NCBI GenBank assembly: GCA_963514095.1
Contig: OY741272.1
Coordinates: 27,367,886 to 27,431,885 of the forward strand
DNA length: 64,000 nucleotides
Direction of reading: 5' to 3'
Source: Eutrigla gurnardus
Taxonomy: Eukaryota; Chordata; Actinopteri; Perciformes; Triglidae
The translations under genes were made by a program, and so were the position numbers. Positions 1 through 16,021 of the stretch are shown here, one piece after another (position 1 is the stretch's first letter; each line of letters opens with the position of its first letter). The notes under the pieces are model-generated. The model made no database searches. It was given only the letters and a program-made list of their open reading frames with translations, and was not told the origin of the DNA.

Positions 1-6018
<6,018 letters not shown>

Positions 6019-6517
6019 TCTGAATCAGTCGTCTGATGAAAAATACACACACAAAAAGAACATTAATAGTGTGGCCATTTTTTTCAGTTCCGTGTCCTGG
6101 TGCCTATAACTGTGTTCCAACCTGAAAACTTTTATGTAAATGAATAATACTGCTAAGAGCGTGGCTAATATGACCTGCTAGTTATTGCATTTCTTTCAGT
6201 TTGTAAGTGGCGTGTACTAGCAAGCTTCCTTAGCAGAAATGTTCTGCTCTGTCATTTCCCTCCAGCAAAATGTCCACTTTGGCTCTGCTGATAAACCAAA
6301 GAAGACAACTCAGGAATCCAGTGAAGCAGGTGTGTGCTTACACGCTGCAGGGCACCGCTATCGAACTGAGAACAGCTTTGGATTAGACTGTGTTTCAACA
6401 TAGCATTGTTGACTGCTGTAGCGCGTCAACACCAAATCTCTCAATCCACGGACGATTCACACAAAAGCCTAAGGCTTGAACGCATTCAAGGTAGCCATTA
6501 CTGCTCACACACAAAGT

Positions 6518-6768
6518 GTAAGTGTGTGTGTGTGTGTGTGTGGGGGGGGGGGGAGCCAAGAAGGAAGGCAGGCAGGAAAAAGTTACTTTAGTCTCGTCAA
6601 TGGGGCACGACCAAAGAGACATTTATTGCATCGAGCAAAATTAAGGCCATTGAGAATTTGCTGTACCATAACTACAGTATCAATGGTGTCTATAATAATA
6701 TATGTATATATATAATATTACATAATAATAATAATAATAATAATAATATAATATATATATAAATAAAT
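6518..6768. repeat. Simple repeats in AARS1 intron 1
   Basis: A short GT run (about 6518-6542), a G run (about 6541-6552), then an A/T-rich stretch with (TAA)n near 6722-6748 and TATATA. Otherwise I see no structure in this intron (6,035-7,498). Confidence 0.8.
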
Positions 6769-7499
6769 AAATAAAAGGCAGCACAGTAGAATTCCCATCA
6801 GTGGACTCATTCATAAACTAGCTGGCAAAGGAAACCAGCTGGTGCCTTCAGCTCTCTGGGGATCCAGCAAGCGGACAGTAAACAGCCACAGTCCCCATCC
6901 TGACTACCAGAACACCGCACTGGCAACCCGGAGATACCGTGGAGACATCGGGGGTGATGGGATGGAAAGTTCCACCTCCAAACTAGTTTGTTGTTGTTGT
7001 GATGCAGATGAGACTTTACAACAACAACAAAGAGGGACAGCAAACATACAATGGCTGACAACATGGCAGGGACAAGTGGCCACTGGTTTTAATCTGTAAT
7101 CAGGAAACTGAGAAAGAGCTCAGGTACATTCGGAGGATATAGACTCTAATTAGTTGCATCCGCAGGTGTAACGTGGCGACATGACCTGTGCTGTAAACAA
7201 GCGCCCAGACGGCGGCGACCCAAACAACATAACGCGGATAAGTCGCGTCGGACATCTCTCCTAAAACACTGCATCTAAAAGCCGGCAATGCGGCATTAAC
7301 GGCTGGTTGTAAACCGCCGTGTTGAGCAGAGGCGAAACTAGCCTAACGAGCTGACGTTAGCAACCGAAACGTTAGCCAGACAGGCTACCTCGGCATGTTC
7401 CGGTCTGAGAGAGACATCTGTCAAAGAAACCCAACTTTATTGAGTGATACGTTACACGGTATTTATTGCGACAGCGTCTGAGCGAAGGATAATACTCAC

Positions 7500-7560
7500 A
7501 GAAGTAGCTATTCTCGCTGAATGACTCGGTTACTGCTCCCAGTCTGACACTTCACCGCTT
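7500..7560 (-). other. aars1: Probable non-coding first exon of AARS1 (5' UTR)
   Basis: On the minus strand a strong donor (CTTCT then GTGAGTATT) has its GT at 7499-7498, so a first exon would end at 7500. The coding exon begins about 1.5 kb downstream after an acceptor ending in CAG close to the ATG at 6018 (two candidate AGs, at about 6020 and 6034). A non-coding first exon is known for vertebrate AARS1. The upstream limit, about 7560, is an estimate; the transcription start cannot be seen directly. Confidence 0.6.
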
Positions 7561-8138
7561 CAGCCCACGCCGCTCGACCAAAAGGGAAAAACGCAGCCAG
7601 TCGACACGCCCATGCAAGTAGCCCATTGGTCAGAACGCACCGCTACGTCACAAAATATAAATTCCTATTGGGCAATTCTACTGTCAATCTTGGCTAGAGC
7701 CCGCCACCTCAGCCGTACGAACTTCCCTGCCATGGCTGATGCAATGTGACATCGGTATATATTTGCTTTGCTTGATAACAAATTATATAAATAAAATTGC
7801 ACATATTCGTGAATAAAAATTGAATTAAAAATGTATCGTTAACAATAGTTTCTGGTCATTATAGATATTAGTTTGGGTGTTTTAGTTACCAGAATTCATA
7901 AATATAGTTTTTTATAATTTGTGATAACATAATGGTAATGCAATACAATTGATTAATATTGCAGCTGTACTATATTTTATTTTTTTCTGACGCAAATGTG
8001 TTTTTCCTTCACTACCACGCAATAGCGGAACCATCTCTCCGCTTGCTGTGTTTCTTGGGGGACAATCATTTGTGCTGGACACGTTCGCACGCTGTTCATT
8101 TTTTGTTGTTGTTGCACCGTTCGTTCATCCGCCGCACC
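7561..8138. promoter_or_regulatory. Shared (bidirectional) promoter region of AARS1 and EXOSC6
   Basis: About 580 bp separate the AARS1 first exon (minus) from the EXOSC6 start codon (plus). Inverted CCAAT boxes (ATTGG) are at 7625-7629 and 7667-7671, with a CRE-like TACGTCAC near 7644 and an A/T-rich TATA-like stretch at 7652-7660. The AARS1-proximal half is GC-rich, the middle is A/T-rich. That both genes use one promoter is inferred from geometry only. Confidence 0.6.
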
Positions 8139-8593
8139 ATGCCGACCGACAACAAACGTGTACGCGGCCCAGACGTGTCTCAAAGTCCGTTTCTGTTTCG
8201 GCGCCAACCGGCGGAGGTTCTGCCCTCGCAGGGCCCCCGAGCGGACGGCCGGCAGCGGGATCAAGTGGACGTCCGGCCCGTGTTCGTCCGCTGCGGGCTG
8301 GTGAGCCAGGCGAAAGGCTCCGCGTACATCGAGGCTGGGAACACAAAGTTGATGTGCTGCGTTTACGGACCCAGAGAAACGGAGCGGAAAGACGAGACCG
8401 ACATGAAGTCTGGGAGGTGTGTAGTCGTTGTAATGTCTAGCAGCTGATGTTGGTTGAATGTGAAGCTCATAAAGAAAATAAACAGAAATGCAAAAACATA
8501 TATATATACACACAGTTTAAGACTAAGAAGTCCAACAAGAGCCTTGTGGCTACTTTTATATACTCTAAACTAATTTACAGGCTGTTGTCTGGG

Positions 8594-8674
<81 letters not shown>

Positions 8675-9425
8675 ACGTACAATTAAAACTAGGATGAAAA
8701 AAACTGAATTAGAGATAAACAACCCATTTGACTACTTTATACAGATACTCGTGTGTGTGTGTGTGTGTGAGAGAATGTAATTCTAGTCAGATCAGATCTC
8801 CTTGTGCTCTAGATATTTATATATATTTAAGGTGACCGTATGAGTTAGGATTACACTCATTCCTGTATTTCTCTGTGTATCCAGGTTGACTACCGACATG
8901 CGCTCCGCTCCCTTTTCCTGCCCGGAGAGGGGCTCCTGGATTCAAGGGAGCCAGGACAAGGACCTCTCCCTGATGCTGCATGAGAGCCTGCAGCCGGCCG
9001 TGTGCCTCCACAAATACCCCCGCTCTCAGATCGAGGTCAACGTGATGGTCCTGGAGAACGGCGGCTCGGTCCTGGCCCACGCCGTCACGTGCGCCTCGCT
9101 CGCCCTCGCGGACGCAGGGATCGAAATGTACGACCTGGTTCTGGGCTGCTCCGTACGTCAGAGCGGCGCCTCGTACGTGGTCGACCCCTCCTACGTGGAG
9201 GAAAGTGGCTCAGTTGGCGGCGAGAACCAGGGCGGACTGACTGTCGCGTTCCTCCCCAGCCTGAACCAGATTTCTGGCCTTCAGTCGGATGGAGAAATGG
9301 CTGAGGAGACTCTGACGGCCGGGGTGCGGACCTGCATAGAGGGATGCTATAAACTCTACCCGGTCATCCAGCAAGCCCTGGCCAGGGCCGTCCGCCGGGC
9401 TGCTCTCCCACCGTCTGAGAGCTGA
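8139..9425 (+). CDS. exosc6: Exosome complex component MTR3 (RNase PH-like subunit)
   Basis: Structural subunit of the nine-subunit RNA exosome ring, which holds RNA for 3'-5' decay and processing in nucleus and cytoplasm. Two exons: 8139-8416 and 8885-9425 (donor AG/GTGTGT, acceptor CCAG/G), joined within codon 93; together 272 codons plus TGA, the length I know for human EXOSC6. The N-terminus is MPTDNKRVRGPD, then RPVFVRCGLVSQAKGSAYIE, matching the RNase PH fold start; the second exon has IEVNVMVLENGGSVLAHAVT and ADAGIEMYDLVLGCSV, also conserved. The phosphate-binding residues of active RNase PH are not expected in this subunit. The start is chosen by homology and a good context (GCCGCACC before ATG). 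The intron holds a CA microsatellite. As I recall, the human gene is intronless, so the intron is of interest. Confidence 0.95.
8595..8768. repeat. (CA)38 and short (GT)n in the EXOSC6 intron
   Basis: AC/CA tract at 8595-8670, then a short GT run at about 8751-8768 on the same strand. The two are complementary and could pair in the pre-mRNA. Confidence 0.95.
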
Positions 9426-9633
9426 GACTCGTTAACCTTCACAAGTCCTTACTCTGACAACATAACCTGTGTTTTTATGTTCGTACCATGTTGGATTTAC
9501 CTGTACGTTCTTATCCAATCATTTAACAACAGTAAATTGTATATCCTTGGCTCGAAACTACAACGCCTTTGTAGATTGGATGAATGAGATTACTAATCTG
9601 GAAATTTCCTAAATGTATTGATTATGATGATTA

Positions 9634-9639
9634 AATAAA
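9634..9639 (+). terminator. exosc6: Poly(A) signal of EXOSC6
   Basis: AATAAA about 210 bp after the EXOSC6 stop codon, the first canonical hexamer downstream. From here to about 10,080 I see no gene or clear repeat. Confidence 0.7.
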
Positions 9640-10118
9640 CAGTATTTTGCAAAATGGGTGGACGTCATGTGAACCAGGTGGATTTGGTTTCTCAGCTGTA
9701 GCTCTGGCATCAGCTTTGTTAGGGCGAGTCAGCGTTTTAATAATCAAGGGTTGCTTTGCAAATTATGTCATAACATTCCAGTCACTATAGTATTTTGTGT
9801 TTGGGGCTATTCCAACCCTATTCCTTCTGGTATGTCCAGTTGGGGGTAAAAGCATCACAGAGCCTGGGAAGATGTCTTTTCATGTCAGTCTAAAAAAGGA
9901 CCTTTTTTTTTTTATTAAAGCACCGACTTATTTAGACAGTGAAAAAGTACAGGCACTGAAATTATTATGAGTTGTATAATGTATAATTAATTAGTTTACA
10001 AATCTGGTTCGCCCCTGCAAAAAAAAACCCCCTGAACGTTAAAATGAGGCCTATTTTCAATAGACTCCCATCCGATCTAACGAGGCTTGAAAACTAGGCT
10101 CTTTCAGAGAAAGTGTTT

Positions 10119-10134
10119 GGCTCTTAAAAGAGCC
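10119..10134 (-). promoter_or_regulatory. Histone 3' stem-loop of the first H2A gene
   Basis: Reads GGCTCTTTTAAGAGCC on the minus strand, 42 bp after the H2A stop. A purine-rich histone downstream element containing CTGAAAGAG follows at about 10,100. SLBP and U7 snRNP sites in place of polyadenylation. Confidence 0.95.
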
Positions 10135-10176
10135 GTTTTGGGGTTCTGGTTTCCAGCAGTCAGCAGGTCTCCGGGT

Positions 10177-10563
10177 TTACTTGGACTTGGCGGCCTTCTC
10201 GGTCTTCTTGGGCAGCAGAACAGCCTGGATGTTGGGCAGCACGCCGCCCTGAGCGATGGTCACTCCGCCCAGCAGCTTGTTGAGCTCCTCGTCGTTGCGG
10301 ACAGCCAGCTGCAGGTGACGGGGGATGATTCGGGTCTTCTTGTTGTCGCGGGCAGCGTTTCCAGCCAACTCCAGGATCTCAGCGGTCAGGTACTCCAGCA
10401 CCGCCGCCAGGTAGACGGGGGCTCCGGCACCAACACGCTGAGCATAGTTCCCTTTACGGAGATGTCTGTGGACACGGCCGACCGGGAACTGGAGCCCAGC
10501 GCGGGAGGAGCGGGTCTTGGCCTTCGCCCTGGCCTTTCCGCCGGTTTTGCCTCTTCCACTCAT
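10177..10563 (-). CDS. Histone H2A (copy 1, orphan of an H3/H2A pair)
   Basis: Core nucleosome histone, 128 aa, intronless. MSGRGKTGGKARAKAKTRSS, then the acidic-patch segment and AVRNDEELNKLLGG, ending KTEKAAKSK. No SQEY tail, so not H2A.X, and no H2A.Z features. The start is the ATG before SGRGK; an in-frame upstream ATG would add a non-histone leader and is rejected. Protein identical to copy 2 at 16,377. It should have a divergent H3 neighbour, but that is missing (see 10,564-10,830). Confidence 0.97.
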   Translation of the reverse strand: MSGRGKTGGKARAKAKTRSSRAGLQFPVGRVHRHLRKGNYAQRVGAGAPVYLAAVLEYLTAEILELAGNAARDNKKTRIIPRHLQLAVRNDEELNKLLGGVTIAQGGVLPNIQAVLLPKKTEKAAKSK

Positions 10564-10830
10564 TATTAGATGCTTTCTGGAGTCGGGACTCAGTAGAAAT
10601 GGTGCTGCGTCACCGAAATCCTGCTTTATGTGCGTGAGCGCGCGGGGCCTTGTTCCTGGCAGACCAATCAAAAAAGAGCAGAGGACGGTCTTGTGAATTG
10701 TGTCGAACTCTAAGCCAATGAGCTGCTTTGACTCGGGCCGACCCCCCTCCTTGGAGCCCCTTCACCAATCAGGAGCCGGAGAGCTGAATCAGCGTCACCA
10801 TTTCCGGTCCCACAGTCTAACTTCGTTCAC
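10564..10830 (-). promoter_or_regulatory. H2A promoter derived from an H3/H2A bidirectional promoter
   Basis: Similar along its length to the intact H3/H2A promoters at 16,022-16,376 and 27,617-27,970. Three CCAAT boxes are kept at 10664-10668, 10715-10719 and 10765-10769. At the far end the H3-side TATA-like TTTAAGAG has become TCTAACTT and the H3 coding region is absent. Confidence 0.8.
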
Positions 10831-12312
10831 AAATAAGAGTGTAAACCCTGATTTTTTTGTTTGTACAAAGTTCAAACCCTCAGCATGAAACGTCATAACA
10901 CTGAAAACATGAATGTTTTAATCTCAATTTAAATACAACAGGTTTTACGGTATCTGAATAACTTTCCATAGATTCAGCAGATACATTTAAACAGCTTTCT
11001 GTCCATTTTACAAACTGTACAAACTGGTTTTCTTATCTTTCAATAACAGTCTTTAATTAGACACATCTCTAATCAAACATGATGTGTTAGAGATTTTATT
11101 GAAAAACCAGACCAATGCCTTGGAAAGGCTTTTTACCTTTTTTGTATTAACACAATTAATTAATACACACATATGATCATTTCTTCTTGGCATGTGTGGA
11201 AGAAAACTCTTCAGGTCCAATTCTGTAGCTGGTTCAAATGAGGTTTAATCACTGACAGTGGATAAAAAAAAATTGACAGTGTATCTATGAAGATCCAGTC
11301 TGTCAAATGGCCTGGCCGAGTTGGATCATTTATACAGAACATTCGAGAGAACAAAAAGGAAGGTGTCATGAGTGGATTTGCATTGAATCAGCACATGTCT
11401 CTCTGCAGAGGAAGAGACATCTGTTGATATCTGAAAGGTGTGACCGTTCTCGGGAGAGCTAGACGATGTCACTACAGGGGTCACTCATCGGGCCTTGATC
11501 AATGTATGAAAGACAAATGTTACGGCGACAGTTCAGGAAGAGAGGAAAGATCAAAGAGTCTTTTCATCAAGACTGCAAGGGTTAAATTCAATAGAAACAG
11601 CTCAGCAGGACATTTGATGTTCCCGAGAGAAAGGAACATTATATGAAGAACAAATAAGAAATGTAAGGTAACACATTTTCTTCTACACATGTCATATTTG
11701 TTTATATTGTGTTATAATATCTCCACGTACGAATTCATAGTGCTTTTTCTGGTTCTCCCAGTAGGTTTGTCACATGGAGCATTCTCTTGTTTTATGATTA
11801 GTGTTTATTGTTTACTCTTCTTACATTTTTCACTGCAATCTCTGTTACAAAAAGTTACAAAAAAGTATTTGAATTCCTTTCATTTCAATATAACATTAGT
11901 CACTCTGATCCTGACTGTGATATTATGATGATTTTTCGACATTTTTGAAACAAATTAACAATTAAAAAAAAAAAGGTAAAGTGACAGAAGGATAAACTGG
12001 TAAAGTGAACATTACAGTTTTGTCTTAGTTTAGTCCGTCGGTTCTTCACGTTGAAACAGACCCGACCATCAACTTCTGATCTCATCAACTCAAAGTCGTG
12101 AAATAAACCGAGTTTGGCTCATGAAGCCGCCTGATCCTGTTTATCTGATTCAATCAAGATGGATTATACTGGGTCAGAAACTTCCCTGTTACTGTTTGAT
12201 GAGGAGAAAATCATTGTAACATATTTTGGTCATTTCAATCATGCATGAATTATGTTGCTGTGAAAAGTTTTTTGTGACATTCCCCACAATGTTTATTATT
12301 ATTATTATTATT
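10831..12312. other. Intergenic, no recognised feature
   Basis: A/T-rich spacer of about 1.5 kb. No open frame with family resemblance and no clear repeat boundary were seen. Confidence 0.6.
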
Positions 12313-12660
12313 TACATTTACGGCATTTAGCATATGCTTTTGTCCAAAGTGACTTACAATAAATACATGTCAAAAGAAAGAAACTACAACATAACAATGC
12401 AGAAAATGTAAGAGCTAAATAGTAGAAACAAGTGTTAGGTCCTCGTCTGAGTAAAGTAGTAGCTTAGCAAGTATACCTTAAGAACAACAGTGCTATGATC
12501 AAAGTGCTATAGGTAAGAACATGGAAGTGCTGTTAGTGGGTCATGCTATGCAGATTTGAACAGGTGAGTCTTGAGCCTTTTTTCGGAAGACTGCAGTGAC
12601 TCTGCTGTCCTGACATTAGTCGGGAGTTCGTTTCACCACTGAGGCGCCAGAACAGAGAAG
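12313..12660. repeat. Teleost interspersed repeat
   Basis: Contains the widespread teleost words CATTTAGCATATGCTTTTGT and AAAGTGACTTACAATAA, then GAGTCTTGAGCC and GCGCCAGAACAGAGAAG, in the order common in fish genomes. I cannot name the family with certainty. Confidence 0.55.
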
Positions 12661-12959
12661 ATTATTATCATCATTATTATTATCAGAATTATTTTGCAGT
12701 GTTGTCCCCTCTGATAAAAATACGGAGCCAGCCAGGAAAAGTTTGCATTTTAGTTTATGCAACAAGTCCAAAGTTTGGAATTAAATCCTTTGTGTTTAAT
12801 GACAATGACATATTTACACGACACACGTCTGTAAGTTAAAGGCATTCAAACATTTTTGAAATGTTGCATGTTGAAATGTATTATATCTGAAAATACATCC
12901 ATGGCAGTTATACGCTTAATTGTTTACACAAGTTGTCAAAAACTAGTATTAGATTACAG

Positions 12960-13030
12960 GAAAATGTCTTTTGATGAAATGTGTGGCTCTGAAAGGAGCC
13001 TTTGGGTTATTGGTTCAACAGCAGCAAACC
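12960..13030 (-). pseudogene. Relic 3' end of an H2B gene (stem-loop and flank only)
   Basis: Closely similar to the 3' flank of the intact H2B genes: the run from about 12,960 to the CAACAGCAG at about 13,022 matches 13,991-14,056. The stem-loop (12985-13000) now reads GGCTCCTTTCAGAGCC on the minus strand, with one mismatch at the closing pair. The H2B coding region that should follow is absent. Confidence 0.8.
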
Positions 13031-13196
13031 TCAGTCAACCATGTTATTAACATAGCATACTTTTACATAAGAAATAAATGGAACATATTCCAGAGAACCA
13101 TCTCCAAGTATTCCAGCCATACTTGAGGGATTATAATGAATATGTATTCAGGAAGTCAACCATTTCATTGTGGCCATATTTGCTGTAATTTCACTG

Positions 13197-13930
13197 TATT
13201 GTATAGCGATGTAACCATGTAGATTATTATGTTTATTATTTTAATTATTACATTTTGTTGTTACCCCTTGCATTATTTCATTATTATGGTGCAGTTATGA
13301 TGTTGGTTCCGCGTGCTCTTATTTTGGCGAGGACCGGATATACGGCCCTCGGGTATGGCAAGCCGTTTTAACAATTAATAGCTAGACTGAATATGCATTG
13401 CAGATATCTGTAATTCAATTCTTCCTAGTCATAAAGAACATTTCAGATATCCACAATGGCATTCTTCCTAGGACAAATGACGTCACTTTTGCCATTCATG
13501 TGTATTGGGCTTTCAATTTCAGATATCCACAATTACATTCTGGATATCTGCAATTTAATTCTTACTAGGAGAAACTCCCATTTCAGATATCTTCAATCCA
13601 ATTGTTAGTCATAATTTTAATTTCCGATATCCAAAATGAAAAACTATTCCAGATATCCAGAATGTAATTTTGAATATCCAAAAATACATTGTGACTAGTA
13701 GAAATGTAATTTCAGATATCTACAATTATAATTGTGACTAGGAACAATACAATTGCAAATATAAACAAAATGTAGTTCCCCGACCTGTAAGTGAGTTAAC
13801 GAATAAAGTCTTCCTGTCCTGCCTTAACGGTGCCTTTTCATTGGAGAAATATTTACCCCCTTGTGAGCCGCAACACCCACGGTCCTGGCACGCTACCCAT
13901 CCAGAAACCAGGGTCAATAAAGAAACAATA
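13197..13930. mobile_element. Probable insertion, GATATC-rich repeat element
   Basis: The paralogous block at 33,205-33,535 has matching sequence on both sides but lacks these roughly 700 bp. The middle (13,395-13,730) carries eight GATATC words, mostly as CAGATATCCACAAT variants alternating with ATTGTGACTAGG-like words in both orientations. No open frame. The flank at 13,790-13,920 has AATAAAG and AATAAAGAAACAATAAAG. The superfamily is not recognised and exact ends are uncertain. Confidence 0.55.
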
Positions 13931-14015
13931 AAGTGATAAATGTATTATCTGTATGAACAGATACACTGGACAGTATTATATTCAACAACAGGAAACGTCT
14001 TTAGAAGAAGTGTGT

Positions 14016-14031
14016 GGCTCTTAAAAGAGCC
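14016..14031 (-). promoter_or_regulatory. Histone 3' stem-loop of H2B copy 1
   Basis: GGCTCTTTTAAGAGCC on the minus strand, 30 bp after the stop; the U7-pairing region with CTAAAGACG follows at about 13,996-14,006. Confidence 0.95.
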
Positions 14032-14060
14032 TTTGGGTTGTTGGTTCAACAGCAGTACGT

Positions 14061-14435
14061 TTACTTGGAGCTGGTGTACTTGGTGACGGCCTTGGTGCCC
14101 TCAGACACGGCGTGCTTAGCCAGCTCCCCGGGCAGCAGCAGGCGGACGGCGGTCTGGATCTCCCTGGAAGTGATGGTGGAGCGCTTGTTGTAGTGAGCCA
14201 GACGGGAGGCCTCACCGGCGATGCGTTCAAAGATGTCGCTCACGAAGGAGTTCATGATGCCCATGGCCTTGGAGGAGATGCCGGTGTCGGGGTGGACCTG
14301 CTTCATCACCTTGTACACGTAGATGGCGTAGCTCTCCTTCCTGGACTTTCTCCTCTTCTTGCCGGTCTTACTGGGGGTTTTGGAGACGGCTTTCTTGGAG
14401 CCCTTCTTGGGGGCTTTGACGGTTTGTTCTGGCAT
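14061..14435 (-). CDS. Histone H2B (copy 1)
   Basis: Core histone, 124 aa, intronless, partner of H2A in the nucleosome. Starts MPEQTVKAPKKGSKKAVSK, then KKRRKSRKESYAIYVYKV, histone fold, and ends AVTKYTSSK. One residue shorter at the N-terminus than the other two copies (MPEQ against MPTE). The next in-frame ATG upstream would give a non-histone extension and is rejected. Promoter on the minus strand: TATA-like ATACAAA at 14494-14501, the H2B octamer ATTTGCAT at 14508-14515, and CCAAT at 14541-14545. Confidence 0.97.
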   Translation of the reverse strand: MPEQTVKAPKKGSKKAVSKTPSKTGKKRRKSRKESYAIYVYKVMKQVHPDTGISSKAMGIMNSFVSDIFERIAGEASRLAHYNKRSTITSREIQTAVRLLLPGELAKHAVSEGTKAVTKYTSSK

Positions 14436-14493
14436 GATCGGAGATCGAGGCTTTGCCGAAATCGAATGAGGTCTCGGATCACAGTCAGCTCTC

Positions 14494-14545
14494 TTTGTAT
14501 CCGCTTGATGCAAATGTTACTGTGCTGTTGCTCCCACGGGATTGG
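14494..14545 (-). promoter_or_regulatory. H2B copy 1 promoter: TATA, octamer, CCAAT
   Basis: In minus-strand order: CCAAT (14545-14541), ATTTGCAT octamer (14515-14508) and ATACAAA (14501-14494), the classic H2B promoter order. The octamer binds Oct-1 (POU2F1) in vertebrates. Confidence 0.85.
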
Positions 14546-14559
14546 TTGACTACTGAGCG

Positions 14560-15540
14560 ACACTGGCCGCGAGCTAAATTGTAGGTCGGCCTTCATGGGG
14601 CCCTAAACGGGTTTTGATTTGAGGCCCTTAGCGTCTCCTCAGTGACGATAATTAGCGTCTCCGATAATACTATAAGTCATTGTCACAGTATGATCGATCA
14701 TTTGCTCTGATCTACTGTAAATGTAACACACATTATCAATTATATTAGTTGAAATTGGCATGTTTTTACCCTTCTGTTGTTTCTTAAAATGGCATTAATT
14801 ACATTATTAATTTGTGTTAGCCTACTTAAATATTCAAAGTAAAGTACTAAGTGGCACGAGTAATATGTTGTTTTTAAAAGTAACAAAATAAAACAGAAGA
14901 ACATGTAGGCTATTTACTGTAACCAAGTTAATTACTTGTATTACATTCCCAAGAAAATGCAATATATTCTACAATGAATATTCAAAAATGTAACAGTGCA
15001 AACAAAACAAATTACTTATGACCTCCTCTTTCTTCTTAGACATTAATACAAATAGATACACAAATGACTAATTATACTGACTGTTTTTCTTAACAAATAT
15101 ATAGACCAAAAATAAATGTATAAAAATGTAAAATAATACTAGAAAATGCACACAAAACATTGAGACCGTGGAATATTTCATACTGAAACTAAGACTGACA
15201 GAGTATAAATAAACAGTGTTCATGGCCAATCATTTATTAAATCATCACAGTGAGAAAGTGATAATGATGGTCATCAGCAGAAACATGCAATTGCTAATTA
15301 ATGTAGAAGTAATTTGGTTGCTTTAATGAGTTCGTCTGCAGTAGTTCTCTGGTTCATTTATAGTATCTGTAGTGCACCGGAAGTTATGAAACCATGAGCA
15401 CAAGTTCGGCAGTTATTTTTGTGTTAATAAGGTAGATGCATCATCAAATTACGCCGTCAGTGTTACCGTTTCACAACAGTGCAATGTTGTACTATTGTTA
15501 AATTGGTATCAGTAATGTTGAAATTAGTGTATTCAGCATA
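14560..15540. other. H2B-H3 spacer, duplicated at 34,030-35,100
   Basis: A/T-rich, no gene. Long colinear similarity to the spacer of the third H2B-H3 block: both contain ATAAGTCATTGTCACAGTAT, TACTAAGTGGCACGAGTAAT and TGCACCGGAAGTTATGAAAC in the same order. Differences are scattered substitutions and small indels. Confidence 0.8.
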
Positions 15541-15568
15541 GGAAGGAGCTCTCAGAGAAGAGTGAGGT

Positions 15569-15584
15569 GGCTCTTAAAAGAGCC
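15569..15584 (-). promoter_or_regulatory. Histone 3' stem-loop of H3 copy 1
   Basis: GGCTCTTTTAAGAGCC on the minus strand, about 27 bp after the stop, followed by a downstream element with TCTGAGAGCTCC. Confidence 0.95.
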
Positions 15585-15610
15585 GTTGTGTTGGTTTAAC
15601 AGCTGACAGG

Positions 15611-16021
15611 TTAAGCTCGCTCTCCGCGGATGCGACGGGCCAGCTGGATGTCCTTGGGCATGATGGTGACCCTCTTGGCGTGGATGGCGCACAGGTTGGT
15701 GTCCTCGAACAGGCCGACCAGGTAAGCCTCGCTGGACTCCTGCAGAGCCATAACAGCGGAGCTCTGGAAGCGCAGGTCGGTCTTGAAGTCCTGAGCGATC
15801 TCTCTGACCAGACGCTGGAAGGGCAGCTTGCGGATCAGCAGCTCGGTGGATTTCTGGTAGCGACGGATCTCCCTGAGAGCGACGGTACCGGGCCTGTAAC
15901 GGTGAGGCTTCTTCACGCCGCCGGTGGCCGGGGCGCTCTTACGGGCAGCCTTGGTGGCCAGCTGCTTCCTGGGGGCTTTGCCGCCGGTGGATTTACGGGC
16001 TGTCTGCTTGGTTCTAGCCAT
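15611..16021 (-). CDS. Histone H3 (H3.2-like, copy 1)
   Basis: Core histone, 136 codons with Met, intronless. Starts MARTKQTARKSTGGKAPRKQ. The SAVM motif (positions 87-90) marks a replication-dependent H3, not H3.3 (AIG). Position 96 is Ser, as in H3.2, but position 95 is also Ser (QESSEAYL) where nearly all H3 proteins have Ala; the codon is TCC. Ends RRIRGERA. Transcribed divergently from H2A copy 2 across 355 bp. Protein identical to the H3 at 27,971 and 35,168. Confidence 0.97.
   Translation of the reverse strand: MARTKQTARKSTGGKAPRKQLATKAARKSAPATGGVKKPHRYRPGTVALREIRRYQKSTELLIRKLPFQRLVREIAQDFKTDLRFQSSAVMALQESSEAYLVGLFEDTNLCAIHAKRVTIMPKDIQLARRIRGERA

Noticed and set aside
14021..14230. 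Pro/Ser-rich frame repeated in all H2B genes
   Set aside because: Alternative frame of the H2B coding sequence; its repetition simply mirrors the three H2B copies.
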